From: Porticoccaceae bacterium
Lineage (GTDB): Bacteria; Pseudomonadota; Gammaproteobacteria; Pseudomonadales; Porticoccaceae
Assembly: GCA_029238255.1 (NCBI GenBank)
Contig: JAQWGK010000010.1
Location: 1 to 64,000, forward strand
Length of the DNA stretch: 64,000 nucleotides
Direction of reading: 5' to 3'
Below are positions 35,703 through 44,730 of this stretch, in pieces (position 1 is the first letter of the stretch; every line of letters begins with the position of its first letter). The position numbers were made by a program, and so were the translations under genes. A model generated the notes under the pieces. The model was not told the DNA's origin, ran no database searches, and saw only the letters and a list, made by a program, of their open reading frames with translations.

Positions 35703-37214
35703 ATGAATAAAAGGGATAATAAGGACGCTGAACCACCCCCTGCTAGAGATAAAAATTCTAGTGATAAGGGAGGCGCTAAAACAGCAGAGCACAATGAAGC
35801 CATTCATGTGCTCAACCTCTATCAAACCGCCGAGAAAATTTATACCAGACGGCTGGAGGGCTTTTACCGCAGCCTGCGACGCTGGGCATGGATACCCATG
35901 CTCGCTGGATACTTTCTAATTCCCTGGCTCAGTATCGACGGCCGTCAGGCGGTGTGGTTTGATCTGGCCGAGCGCAAGTTCCATATTTTCTGGATAACCC
36001 TGTGGCCTCAGGATCTGCCTTTTTTAGCCGCGCTATTAATAATTTCAGCCTTTGCACTATTTACGATCACCAATCTTCTCGGTCGCGTCTGGTGTGGTTT
36101 TTCCTGCCCGCAAACCGTCTGGACAGGAATTTTTATTGCCATCGAAGATTGGTTTGAAGGCGACCGCAATAAACGTATCAAACTCGATGCCCAGCCCTGG
36201 AGCGTCGATAAAATTGCCCGCAAATCAGCCGTTCAACTGTGTTGGGTTAGTTTTTCATTTATCACTGGCCTGACCTTTGTCGGCTACTTCAATCCTATCC
36301 GCGAGCTAGTGTCGGATTTATTTTATTTAAGTATTAGCGGTGCAGCGCTTTTTTGGACCCTGTTATTTACCGCGTTAACCTGGGCCAATGCCGGATTGAT
36401 GCGTGAACAGATATGCCTGTATGTCTGTCCCTACGCAAGATTTCAATCGGTGATGTTTGATTCAGACACTTTAATTGTGTCCTACAATCAAAATAGGGGA
36501 GAGGTTCGAGGCCCAAGGAAGGCGAATCAGGATATTCGTGAAACCGGATTGGGTGACTGTGTGGATTGCACTCTCTGTGTTCAGGTCTGTCCCACCGGCA
36601 TCGATATTCGCGATGGTCTGCAATATGAATGTATTAGCTGTGGTCTCTGTATTGATGCCTGCAATGCGGTGATGGAAAAGATGCACTACCCGCCGGGGCT
36701 AATCGATTTCACCACCGAAAATACGCTGAAAAACGGCGTTGGATTTCGTTGGTTGCGACCGCGGCTGGTGGGTTATTTTAGTGTTCTTGCACTGCTCTGC
36801 AGCCTGTTTGTCTATCAACTCAGTGTTCGTATTCCACTGGAGATCGATATTATTCGCGACCGCAGTATGCTCTACCGAGCCACCCCCGAGGGAATGATTG
36901 AAAACAGCTATCAGTTAAAAATTAACAATATGGATCAACAGACTCATCAGTACAGCATTAGCGTTAGGCCTGTTGTTGAAGATGGTGCTGACAACACTTC
37001 TGAAAAAACAGAGCCATTTATCTATCTGGGTCAGTCACAGGTAGAGGTTGCCGAAGGTGAAGTGATTGAGATGCTGGTGCGTTTACAAATACCTGAGCAG
37101 CAGATTGAACAGAGTAATACAGCGGTCGAGTTTATTGTTGTATCCACCACCACGCCGACAGTTAAAAATACTGAAATTAGTCGGTTTTTGGCTCCTGCGA
37201 GAGCCGCTTATTGA
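35703..37214 (+). CDS. ccoG: CcoG/FixG ferredoxin-type cbb3 assembly protein
   Basis: 503 residues. Membrane helices in the N-terminal half, including the GFSCPQTVWTGIF segment, are followed by two 4Fe-4S motifs (CVDCTLCVQVCPTGID and CISCGLCIDACNAVME), one more membrane helix (about 355-375) and a C-terminal Ig-like periplasmic domain. CcoG has been shown to be a cupric reductase in cbb3 assembly in other bacteria. Start 22 bases after ccoP. Confidence 0.95.
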   Translation: MNKRDNKDAEPPPARDKNSSDKGGAKTAEHNEAIHVLNLYQTAEKIYTRRLEGFYRSLRRWAWIPMLAGYFLIPWLSIDGRQAVWFDLAERKFHIFWITLWPQDLPFLAALLIISAFALFTITNLLGRVWCGFSCPQTVWTGIFIAIEDWFEGDRNKRIKLDAQPWSVDKIARKSAVQLCWVSFSFITGLTFVGYFNPIRELVSDLFYLSISGAALFWTLLFTALTWANAGLMREQICLYVCPYARFQSVMFDSDTLIVSYNQNRGEVRGPRKANQDIRETGLGDCVDCTLCVQVCPTGIDIRDGLQYECISCGLCIDACNAVMEKMHYPPGLIDFTTENTLKNGVGFRWLRPRLVGYFSVLALLCSLFVYQLSVRIPLEIDIIRDRSMLYRATPEGMIENSYQLKINNMDQQTHQYSISVRPVVEDGADNTSEKTEPFIYLGQSQVEVAEGEVIEMLVRLQIPEQQIEQSNTAVEFIVVSTTTPTVKNTEISRFLAPARAAY

Positions 37215-37226
37215 GACTTATTAGCC

Positions 37227-37796
37227 ATGGAATACAGGCCGCCTAAAACCAGTAATTTTGACAACAAAAAGTGGTACAAACAGTTTTGGCCATGGTTTCT
37301 AATTGCGCTGCCAGCATCCGTGGTGGTCGCGGGCTTTAGCACTTTATATATAGCCTTAAGTAATCCTCACAGTATGGTCAACGATCAATATTACCGCGAG
37401 GGACTGGCCATAAACCAATCCCTTGAGCAGGATCGCAAAGCCCTTGAATTGGGCCTTGGCGCGCAGGTTATTTTCGAACCGGCGGACTCCACCAATACCG
37501 CCAGCGTTAAAGTTGTACTCAGCAGCAGTCGCGATCAATTTCTGGAATTCCCTCCGCAACTTATTTTATTAATGCTCCATCCCGGTAGTCAGGCTCTTGA
37601 TCAAAGCTTGGAGTTACAACAGATTGGCGTTGGGCAGATTAACGTTGGAGAATACCGCGCAGAACTGAGTGAAGAGGCCAGTACGGGTTATCAATACAGC
37701 TATTATTTACGCCTGATGCCCGCAGAAAAAAGCTGGCGCTTAAACGGCAAAATTAATTTTCAGCAGGCAGATTCAGCCGCGCTGGGTTTTAAATGA
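37227..37796 (+). CDS. ccoH: CcoH/FixH cbb3 assembly protein
   Basis: 189 residues: an N-terminal membrane helix (KQFWPWFLIALPASVVVAGFSTLYIAL) and a periplasmic domain opening with HSMVNDQYYREGLAINQSLEQD, the family signature. Needed for oxidase assembly. It overlaps ccoI by 4 bases (ATGA). Confidence 0.93.
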   Translation: MEYRPPKTSNFDNKKWYKQFWPWFLIALPASVVVAGFSTLYIALSNPHSMVNDQYYREGLAINQSLEQDRKALELGLGAQVIFEPADSTNTASVKVVLSSSRDQFLEFPPQLILLMLHPGSQALDQSLELQQIGVGQINVGEYRAELSEEASTGYQYSYYLRLMPAEKSWRLNGKINFQQADSAALGFK

Positions 37797-40327
37797 CCGA
37801 GCTTTCAGCTGAACACTGCTATCACTGTGGTCTTGCGGTTCCGGCCGGTGCAAATTACAGCCAGATGATTGGCGACAAACTCAGAGCCATGTGTTGTCCC
37901 GGCTGTGCGGCAGTTGCTGCAACTATCGTTGGCAGCGGTCTGGGTAGCTTCTATAAATTTCGCTCGGCGGCCAATACACTGGCCAATGAAACTTCACTTG
38001 AGCTATTTCTCGATTGGGATATTCCCGACATACAAAATGAATTTATCAGCCAAAGGGGTCAGGGGCAGCAGAGTATTCTGCTGTTTATCGACAATATTAG
38101 CTGCGCCGCCTGCACCTGGTTAATTGAAAAGCATCTTGGAAAACTGACCGGTATCGAAACGGTCAATGTTAACGGGACAACTATGCGCGCGGAAGTTATC
38201 TGGAACCCAGAGCAGCTTAGACTCAGTGAAATACTCAATGCCATTCATCAGATTGGCTATATTGCCAGCCCGATTAATGACAGCTCGGATATCCCCGAGA
38301 TAAAAGATCAGACCCGACAATTACTGTTGCGTCTCGGTGTTGCCGGTCTCGCGATGATGCAGGCCGGTATGGTCGCCATCGCCCTCTACGCCGGTTCCTT
38401 TCAAGGTATGCAGCAGGAGTGGCAGACCTTGTTGCGTCTGGTCAGCCTGTTATTTGTGACGCCGGTGGTGTTTTACTCGGCGCAGCCATTTTTTAGTAAT
38501 GCCTGGCGCAGTTTGAAAATGCGCCATCTGATTATGGATGTCCCGGTCGCACTGGCAATCTCGCTAGCCTACGTTGCCAGCCTCTATGCGACTTTTCAGG
38601 GGGCTTTTCAGGGGGCTTTTAATGAAAGTACTGGCAGCGCCAGTGGCGAAGTTTATTTTGACTCGATCAGTATGTTTATCTTCTTTTTATTGCTCGGGCG
38701 TTTTGCTGAACAACGTATCAGGCATAAAAATTTACTTAGCTTAAATCGCGGCAACAGGCTGCCACCGGTCACCACTCAGGTATTTCCGCCCGAGCACTAT
38801 TCCTTCGAGCAGAGTGAAAAAAGCGCCCGCGGCCATAGGATAGTCCCGATCAAAACCCTGATGGAAGGAGACTTTATCCGTGTCGACAGCGGTCAGACAA
38901 TTCCCTGTGACGGCATTATCCAATCTGGCGATACACAGGTCAGCGAGGCGCTTTTAACCGGTGAATCCAATCCACTGACAAAGCAGGCCGGAGACGCGGT
39001 CTACGCCGGCACCATTAATGGTGCCAACCCGTTGGTGATTAAAGTGTCCGCCACGGGCAGCGACACAAAACTCTCCACCATTCTTAAGCTTGCCGAGCGC
39101 GCCGCTATGCACAAGCCGCGCTGGGCCAGTCTTGCCGATCATGTGGCTGGTTGGTTTATTGGCGCGCTGTTAATTATCGCCAGTTCCGTAGCCTGGTACT
39201 GGTATCTCCATGATCCGGAACGCGCACTGTGGATAACATTATCCGTACTGGTGGTGACCTGCCCCTGTGCACTGTCACTGGCAACACCCACCGCCTTATC
39301 CGTGGCTAGTTCGGTATTGCGCCGCGAAGGTTTTTTAATTAATCGTTCCTATGTACTGGAGCTATTGCCCAAAATTGGCCGGGTTATTTTTGATAAGACA
39401 GGCACCTTAACGGAGGGCAATCTGACCCTGCGACATATTGAACCGGCCGCTGAAAACAGCGCCGTTAATAAATTCATCAGTACTCGGCAGATTCTCGGTT
39501 GGGCGGCGACCCTTGAACAGGGCAGCCAACATCCCATAGCCCGAGCCCTACAACAATATGTTGCCGGGCCTATAGAGCAACAGCAGTTTGTGACAGGCTC
39601 TGGTGTCAGCGGCTCAATCAATGGAGATCAATTTGCCTTTGGTAATCCGAAATGGGTTGCCGAGATTGCAGGAATAGAACTGCCGAATAATCGAGGGCAG
39701 GGCGCACAGAAAAAAGATTCGATGCACAGCAAAGGTATAGAGGTGGCTCTGGCGCGCAATGGCCAATGGATAGCCAAACTCTACTTCGGTGATCAGCTGC
39801 GTGAATCTGCCCACCCAGCGGTTAGGCAACTTCGAAGTAAAGGTTTAAGTGTTTCTCTACTGTCCGGCGATCCCTCACCGGCAGCGGCAGAAATTGTTCA
39901 GCCCCTGGCGCTCTGCGACTATCAGTTTTCACTGCAGCCGGAACAAAAACTGCAGACTCTGCAACAGCTGCAAGCTCAGGGTCAGTCAGTGTTAATGGTG
40001 GGTGATGGTATTAATGATGTGCCGGTTTTACAGGCCGCGGATATCTCGGTGGCGATGGGGCAGGCCAGTGAACTGTCGCAGATAAATGCCGATGTTATTT
40101 TGCTCTGCAATGATCTGAGAGCTCTGCCCAGAGCAATTGCAGTGGCCGCTAAAACCCGACGCATTATCAAACAAAATATTAGCTGGGCGATTGGCTATAA
40201 CTTAATTGCACTGCCACTGGCAGCCAGTGGTTATGTGCCGCCTTGGGCCGCGGCGATTGGGATGTCTGCCAGCTCATTAATTGTATTGGTTAATGCCCTG
40301 CGAATTTCTCGCGGGCTTCGGAATTAA
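37793..40327 (+). CDS. ccoI: CcoI/FixI copper-transporting P-type ATPase
   Basis: 844 residues. An N-terminal cysteine motif (CYHCGL...CCPGCAAVA) and heavy-metal domain with CAACTW precede eight membrane helices. P-type landmarks are TGES (phosphatase), CPC in the metal-binding helix (VVTCPCALSLATP), DKTGTLTEG (phosphorylated Asp) and GDGINDVPVL. It supplies copper for the CcoN centre. A small DNA repeat has added FQGAFQGAFN between two early helices. Confidence 0.95.
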   Translation: MTELSAEHCYHCGLAVPAGANYSQMIGDKLRAMCCPGCAAVAATIVGSGLGSFYKFRSAANTLANETSLELFLDWDIPDIQNEFISQRGQGQQSILLFIDNISCAACTWLIEKHLGKLTGIETVNVNGTTMRAEVIWNPEQLRLSEILNAIHQIGYIASPINDSSDIPEIKDQTRQLLLRLGVAGLAMMQAGMVAIALYAGSFQGMQQEWQTLLRLVSLLFVTPVVFYSAQPFFSNAWRSLKMRHLIMDVPVALAISLAYVASLYATFQGAFQGAFNESTGSASGEVYFDSISMFIFFLLLGRFAEQRIRHKNLLSLNRGNRLPPVTTQVFPPEHYSFEQSEKSARGHRIVPIKTLMEGDFIRVDSGQTIPCDGIIQSGDTQVSEALLTGESNPLTKQAGDAVYAGTINGANPLVIKVSATGSDTKLSTILKLAERAAMHKPRWASLADHVAGWFIGALLIIASSVAWYWYLHDPERALWITLSVLVVTCPCALSLATPTALSVASSVLRREGFLINRSYVLELLPKIGRVIFDKTGTLTEGNLTLRHIEPAAENSAVNKFISTRQILGWAATLEQGSQHPIARALQQYVAGPIEQQQFVTGSGVSGSINGDQFAFGNPKWVAEIAGIELPNNRGQGAQKKDSMHSKGIEVALARNGQWIAKLYFGDQLRESAHPAVRQLRSKGLSVSLLSGDPSPAAAEIVQPLALCDYQFSLQPEQKLQTLQQLQAQGQSVLMVGDGINDVPVLQAADISVAMGQASELSQINADVILLCNDLRALPRAIAVAAKTRRIIKQNISWAIGYNLIALPLAASGYVPPWAAAIGMSASSLIVLVNALRISRGLRN
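38592..38615. repeat. 12-bp tandem repeat inside ccoI
   Basis: CTTTTCAGGGGG occurs twice in tandem, followed by a partial third copy (CTTTT). It encodes FQGAFQGAF in the loop after the YVASLYA membrane helix, a position that tolerates length change. Confidence 0.85.
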
Positions 40328-40345
40328 GGGGATAAGAGACTAAAT

Positions 40346-40546
40346 ATGGAAAGCCTCTATTTGTTAATTCCCATCTCACTGGTTTTTATTCTTATTGCTA
40401 TCAGAATTTTTTTCTGGGCCGTGAACTCCGGTCAATACGATGATCTGGATAGCGAAGCCGAGCGCATCCTATTTGATGAAGCGGATGATTTGTCCCATCC
40501 GGAAGAGATAGAAGAATCACAAGAGCAACAAAAGGAGCAACAATAA
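40346..40546 (+). CDS. ccoS: CcoS cbb3 assembly protein
   Basis: 66 residues with a single N-terminal membrane helix (LYLLIPISLVFILIAIRIFFWAV) and the conserved NSGQYDDLDSEAERILFDE segment. Needed for insertion of haem and copper cofactors in Rhodobacter. It ends 2 bases before the next gene. Confidence 0.95.
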   Translation: MESLYLLIPISLVFILIAIRIFFWAVNSGQYDDLDSEAERILFDEADDLSHPEEIEESQEQQKEQQ

Positions 40547-40548
40547 CC

Positions 40549-41250
40549 ATGACCCTGTTCGCCGATTTTACCCCCGACTACGCCCTGCTCAACGCCATGT
40601 TTGTTGTTGGCCTAATGGGTGCCGGGCACTGTATAGGGATGTGCGGGGGCATTGTTGCCGCGCTGGGCGCCAATGGTCCCAGCAACAGATTATTACTGGG
40701 TTACAACCTTGGCCGAATTCTCAGCTACAGCATAGCCGGCGCTCTGGCCGGAGGCCTTGTGGCCGGTATTGCCGGAGAGCGCTACCTGTCCCTGATGCCG
40801 ACTCTGAGAATTTTTGCCGGTGCCCTGATTATATTGATGGGTTTTTATATTGCCGGTTGGTGGTCAGTGCTGCGCCATCTTGAATCTGCCGGCCAAGTTA
40901 TCTGGCGCCGGGTTCAGCCTCTGGCCGCCAAATTAGGTCAGCCCCGCGGCCCACTCAAAGCGGTATTTGCGGGAATGCTCTGGGGTTGGCTGCCCTGCGG
41001 ATTGGTGTATAGCGCTCTGGGCCAGTCATTGGCCAGCGGCTCCGCAACCGCCGGTGCGCTGTCGATGTTTGCCTTTGGTCTCGGCACCTTGCCAGCCATG
41101 CTTGCCGGTGGACTGTTCTCTTCCCGTTTAGCGAGAGGGTTGCAGTCGCCAGCACTGCGTCAGGTGATGGGGCTGGGTTTAATCGCTCTGGGTATTTTTA
41201 TGATCTGGCAAATGACCGGTCAGGGTGGCGGGCATCACCATCATCACTAG
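40549..41250 (+). CDS. TauE/SafE-type membrane protein with polyhistidine tail
   Basis: 233 residues with about six membrane helices and the motif GAGHCIGMCGGIVAAL near residue 25, plus GMLWGWLPCGLVYSAL in the second half. These are typical of the 'sulfite exporter TauE/SafE' proteins found next to ccoS in many gammaproteobacteria. The name is a family label; sulfite export is not implied. The protein ends in five histidines, and with the paired cysteines and cco location this suggests metal handling for oxidase assembly (inference). It is the last gene of the cco run. Confidence 0.85.
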   Translation: MTLFADFTPDYALLNAMFVVGLMGAGHCIGMCGGIVAALGANGPSNRLLLGYNLGRILSYSIAGALAGGLVAGIAGERYLSLMPTLRIFAGALIILMGFYIAGWWSVLRHLESAGQVIWRRVQPLAAKLGQPRGPLKAVFAGMLWGWLPCGLVYSALGQSLASGSATAGALSMFAFGLGTLPAMLAGGLFSSRLARGLQSPALRQVMGLGLIALGIFMIWQMTGQGGGHHHHH

Positions 41251-41370
41251 TCGAGATATTTTGATATTGATCAATGCCCAATAGCTACAGGACTTGTATA
41301 AATTAATGTCGAGTCTGGTACTAGAAATTTAGCAATACAAAAATTAATTGGCCTCAAAAAGGTGGAAACT

Positions 41371-41967
41371 GTGAAAGAACTTATCGGAATTATTTTTAGC
41401 CCATCCAAAACATGGAATGTTCTCGCCAGCGAATCAGAGCGTTCTATCAAAGCAAGATTGCTGTTAGTGCTAGCTATGGCGGCTATTCCGCCCCTGAGCT
41501 TTTATTACGGCACCACCCAGATTGGCTGGGGCAGTGGTGGTGAACAGGTTAAGGTATCGCCGGAAAGCGCAATCCCGCTAATGATACTTTTCTATCTGGC
41601 ACTGGTCAGTTCAATTGTGGTGATAGGCCTAATGGGCCACTGGATGTCAAAAACCTACAACGCCAGTTCTTATCCGATTAAAGGAATGGTGCTGATTGGC
41701 TACGCCAATACGCCAGTATTTCTGTGCGGCCTTTTGGCACTGTACCCAATCTGGTGGTTTGATATTTTAATTGCCACCGCCGCCTGCTGTTACACCATTC
41801 GCCTGTTGTATATGGGCGTACCAAAGCTGATGAAGATTCCAGAGGAGCTCGGCACACTCTATGCCAGTGCACTATTTGCCGTGGCTCTGGTCTATGTGGT
41901 GGTGGTGCTAGTTGCCACGGTTATTCTCTGGGAATATGTCGCGATGCCGGTATTTGTCGACGGTTAG
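41371..41967 (+). CDS. Yip1-family membrane protein
   Basis: 198 residues from a GTG at 41371, preceded by AAGGTGG; a GTG at 41362 is less likely. About five membrane helices, with the family's opening KELIGIIFSPSKTWNVLASE and a central YPIKGMVLIGYANTPVFLCGLLALYP. Bacterial Yip1-domain proteins have no established function. It lies 120 bases after the TauE/SafE gene and is probably transcribed separately. Confidence 0.75.
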   Translation: MKELIGIIFSPSKTWNVLASESERSIKARLLLVLAMAAIPPLSFYYGTTQIGWGSGGEQVKVSPESAIPLMILFYLALVSSIVVIGLMGHWMSKTYNASSYPIKGMVLIGYANTPVFLCGLLALYPIWWFDILIATAACCYTIRLLYMGVPKLMKIPEELGTLYASALFAVALVYVVVVLVATVILWEYVAMPVFVDG

Positions 41968-42143
41968 ATTCCTCTGTTTATAGAATAGGTTTTGGGGGAA
42001 GGAAGTCACTAGCGATTTCTTTCCCCAAGGCTTTTGCCATAGACTCACAACAAAGCTTAAAACTCATCAGCCACAAACTTTCCCTCTCACCCCAGCCGCT
42101 TTCGGTTACTATTATCTGGCAGCTAAATACCGGAGAGTAGAAG

Positions 42144-44264
42144 ATGCCCGCTGAACAGAAAACCCATTACCGCGCCTGCAACCTCTGCGAGGCCATCTGT
42201 GGCCTTGAGATTAAAACTCAGGACGATCAGGTGCTATCCATTAAAGGTGACAAAAACGACCCTTTAAGCCGCGGCTATATCTGTCCCAAAGGTGTAGCTA
42301 TGCAGGATATCTACAGCGACCCCAACCGACTGCGTAAGCCGGTCAAAAAACAGGGCGATAACTGGGTTGAAATCAGCTGGCAGGAAGCCTTCGACAGCGT
42401 TGCCGAAAAGCTGGTGGCAGTGCAGGAGCAGCACGGCCAAAACGCCGTCGCTTTTTTTGCCGGCAACCCCAATGTGCACAACTATGGCAGCATGACCCAC
42501 GCCGGTGTATTGCGCAAAGCGGTGCAGAGCAAAATTCATTTCTCCGCCACCAGTCTTGATCAACTGCCCCATCACTTAACCTCTTACAGCCTCTATGGCC
42601 ACCAGTCGTTAATTCCGGTTCCGGATATTGATCACAGCAACTATATGTTAATTATTGGTGGTAATCCGCTGGCCTCCAATGGCAGTATTATGACCTCGCC
42701 GGATATCCCCAAGCGCCTAAAAGCCATTCAACAGCGCGGTGGTCGTTTTATTGTGATTGACCCCCGACGAACTGAAACCGCAGAAATCGCCGATCAGCAT
42801 CTGTTTATTCGCCCGGGCACCGATGCCTGGTTGCTGATGGCCATGTTAAATACCCTATTTGCCGAAGATCTGGTCAAGACCGGTCATCTCACCGATTTGT
42901 TGGTCGGCGTAGATCAGGTTCGCAGTGCCTGCGAACCCTTTACCCCTGAACTCGCCGAGCAACACAGCGGTGTAGCCGCAGAACAGATTCGCCAGTTGGC
43001 CAGAAATATGGCCAATACAGAAGGCGCAGTCTGCTATGGCCGTATGGGTGTCTCTGTACAGGTCTATGGCACCCTCTGCCAGTGGGCGATCCAGATGATT
43101 AATATACTCACCCACTCGCTGGATGTGCGCGGAGGCATGATGGCCTCATCCCCAGCCTTTGGTTATATAAAGCCCGGTGAATCCGGTGCCGGCCATTTTG
43201 CCGCCTTCCACAGTCGCGTTAGTGGCCTGCCAGAATTTTCCGGAGAACTGCCCGCCTCGGCAATGGCAGAAGAAATATTAACCGAAGGCGAAGGGCAGAT
43301 TCGCAGCCTGATAACCATAGCCGGCAACCCGGTACTCTCCGCCCCCAATGGCAATCAGATGGATAAGGCCTTCGCCGGACTGGATTTTATGGTCTCAATT
43401 GATTTTTATATCAATGAAACCACCCAGCACGCGGATATTATTCTGCCGCCCACCAGCGCCCTTGAACACGATCATTACGATATCGCCTTCCATCGATTTG
43501 CTATTCACAACACCGCACGCTTTAACGAAGCGGTCTTTGAACCCGCGCAGGATTCCAAGCATGACTGGGAGATATTTAATCAATTGGGAATGGCCATTGC
43601 CGCGCGCAAAGGGTTGGAGGCCAAGCCTTTGCCATCTCCAGATCAGATCGTCGATTACGGTATTCAGCGCGGGCCTTACAGTGCCAAAGCCGGCCACGAA
43701 TTGGAGCTTACGCTGGATAAGGTAAAACAGCATATCCACGGTTTGGATATAGGCCCTCTGGAGCCAAGCCTGACTCAGCGGCTCTGCACCGCTGATGGAA
43801 AAATCACTCTAATGGCCGACTATATTGAGCAAGATATCGCTCGCTTATTTGCGGATCAGCCGTTGATAGAGAAAGATGAATTTTTGCTCATTGGCCGTCG
43901 CCATATTCGCAGCAATAACTCCTGGATGCACAACTCCAAACGACTGGTTAAAGGCAAACCCCGCTGGCAGTTATTGATGCACCCAGAGGATTTAGCCGCC
44001 CACCAACTTCAGGATCAATCGCAGGTGCGTATTCAGTCGAGAGTGGGCGAAGTGCAGACTCAGGTGTTGGCCAGTGATGAAGTGATGCCAGGGGTGGTGA
44101 GTTTGCCCCATGGTTGGGGGCATAAGCGCGAGGGTGTGAATTTGGATATTGCGGCAGAGCAGGAGGGTGTTAGCTGCAATGATCTAACGGATGAGAAGTT
44201 AATTGATCAGGCCAGTGGTAATTCTGCGTTAAATGGAGTGCCGGTGAGGATATTTGCGGTTTAA
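42144..44264 (+). CDS. Molybdopterin-dependent oxidoreductase with one 4Fe-4S cluster
   Basis: 706 residues. A 4Fe-4S site (Cys12, Cys15, Cys19, Cys47) precedes the Mo-bis-MGD core, with YICPKG, GGNPLASNGS, VIDPRRTETAEIAD and ADIILPPTS motifs and a C-terminal beta-barrel dinucleotide domain. There is no Tat signal, so it should be cytoplasmic. At the usual molybdenum-ligand position the text reads SATSLDQLPHH, with no Cys or Sec; Ser or Asp may serve (inference). It resembles formate-dehydrogenase-like proteins of unknown substrate. No partner electron-transfer or maturation gene is adjacent. Confidence 0.88.
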   Translation: MPAEQKTHYRACNLCEAICGLEIKTQDDQVLSIKGDKNDPLSRGYICPKGVAMQDIYSDPNRLRKPVKKQGDNWVEISWQEAFDSVAEKLVAVQEQHGQNAVAFFAGNPNVHNYGSMTHAGVLRKAVQSKIHFSATSLDQLPHHLTSYSLYGHQSLIPVPDIDHSNYMLIIGGNPLASNGSIMTSPDIPKRLKAIQQRGGRFIVIDPRRTETAEIADQHLFIRPGTDAWLLMAMLNTLFAEDLVKTGHLTDLLVGVDQVRSACEPFTPELAEQHSGVAAEQIRQLARNMANTEGAVCYGRMGVSVQVYGTLCQWAIQMINILTHSLDVRGGMMASSPAFGYIKPGESGAGHFAAFHSRVSGLPEFSGELPASAMAEEILTEGEGQIRSLITIAGNPVLSAPNGNQMDKAFAGLDFMVSIDFYINETTQHADIILPPTSALEHDHYDIAFHRFAIHNTARFNEAVFEPAQDSKHDWEIFNQLGMAIAARKGLEAKPLPSPDQIVDYGIQRGPYSAKAGHELELTLDKVKQHIHGLDIGPLEPSLTQRLCTADGKITLMADYIEQDIARLFADQPLIEKDEFLLIGRRHIRSNNSWMHNSKRLVKGKPRWQLLMHPEDLAAHQLQDQSQVRIQSRVGEVQTQVLASDEVMPGVVSLPHGWGHKREGVNLDIAAEQEGVSCNDLTDEKLIDQASGNSALNGVPVRIFAV

Positions 44265-44271
44265 ACCTGCT

Positions 44272-44313
44272 CTTTGTTAAGAATCCTTTATTAAGAGCCC
44301 TTTAATAACAGCT
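44272..44313. repeat. 14-bp tandem repeat at the end of the molybdoenzyme gene
   Basis: Three diverged units, CTTTGTTAAGAATC (44272), CTTTATTAAGAGCC (44286) and CTTTAATAACAGCT (44300), start 8 bases after the molybdoenzyme stop. The stop codon of the convergent small gene overlaps the last unit, an arrangement like the serB/fimX junction. Confidence 0.75.
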
Positions 44314-44653
44314 AGGCCGTCCAACTACTATCAGACCAGCGCCACTGATTAGTGGCCTTATAGCCCTTGGTATAGGCAATTCCTCGAATAAGATCGCCAG
44401 CCCCTTCAATACTGCCGCCAGTCTTATCATCCCACTCCAACGTCAACCGACGCAGATCATGGCGCAACCTAACCTGCCCATAATGCACCCAGGCATCGCT
44501 GCCATAGTACTCATAGGTGACATACCAGCCCTCGGATTTTAGGGTTTTAATCAGGTCTCTAAATTCGTAAGTGGGAATCCCTTTAATCGTTGCCAGCCCC
44601 AGTACGCGAAAGCGCACTTTGCAAAAGGCTCGGCAGATAAAATTCCTCTTCAT
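44312..44653 (-). CDS. Small uncharacterised protein
   Basis: 113 residues from an ATG at 44653, preceded by AAGGAG at 9 bases; a TTG two codons upstream is possible. The N-terminus (KRNFICRAFCKVRFRVLGLA) is basic and short, followed by a mixed segment with several Trp and Tyr residues (SEGWYVTYEYYGSDAWVHYG, LEWDDKTGGSIEGAGDLIRG). It looks like a compact alpha/beta protein rather than a random frame: it has a good ribosome binding site and fills the gap fully. I do not recognise the family. Confidence 0.55.
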   Translation of the reverse strand: MKRNFICRAFCKVRFRVLGLATIKGIPTYEFRDLIKTLKSEGWYVTYEYYGSDAWVHYGQVRLRHDLRRLTLEWDDKTGGSIEGAGDLIRGIAYTKGYKATNQWRWSDSSWTA

Positions 44654-44730
44654 CCACAATCACTCCTTTGATAATCCTTTATTATCATTAATAGTAGACG
44701 AAGATTTTTTACTTGAGGGCTAAAAAATCT

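Noticed and set aside
41978-42030. Hairpin with GGGGAAGGAA and TTCTTTCCCC arms before the molybdoenzyme gene
   Set aside because: One mismatch, a long loop and no T-run, so it is not a convincing terminator; no other role can be supported.
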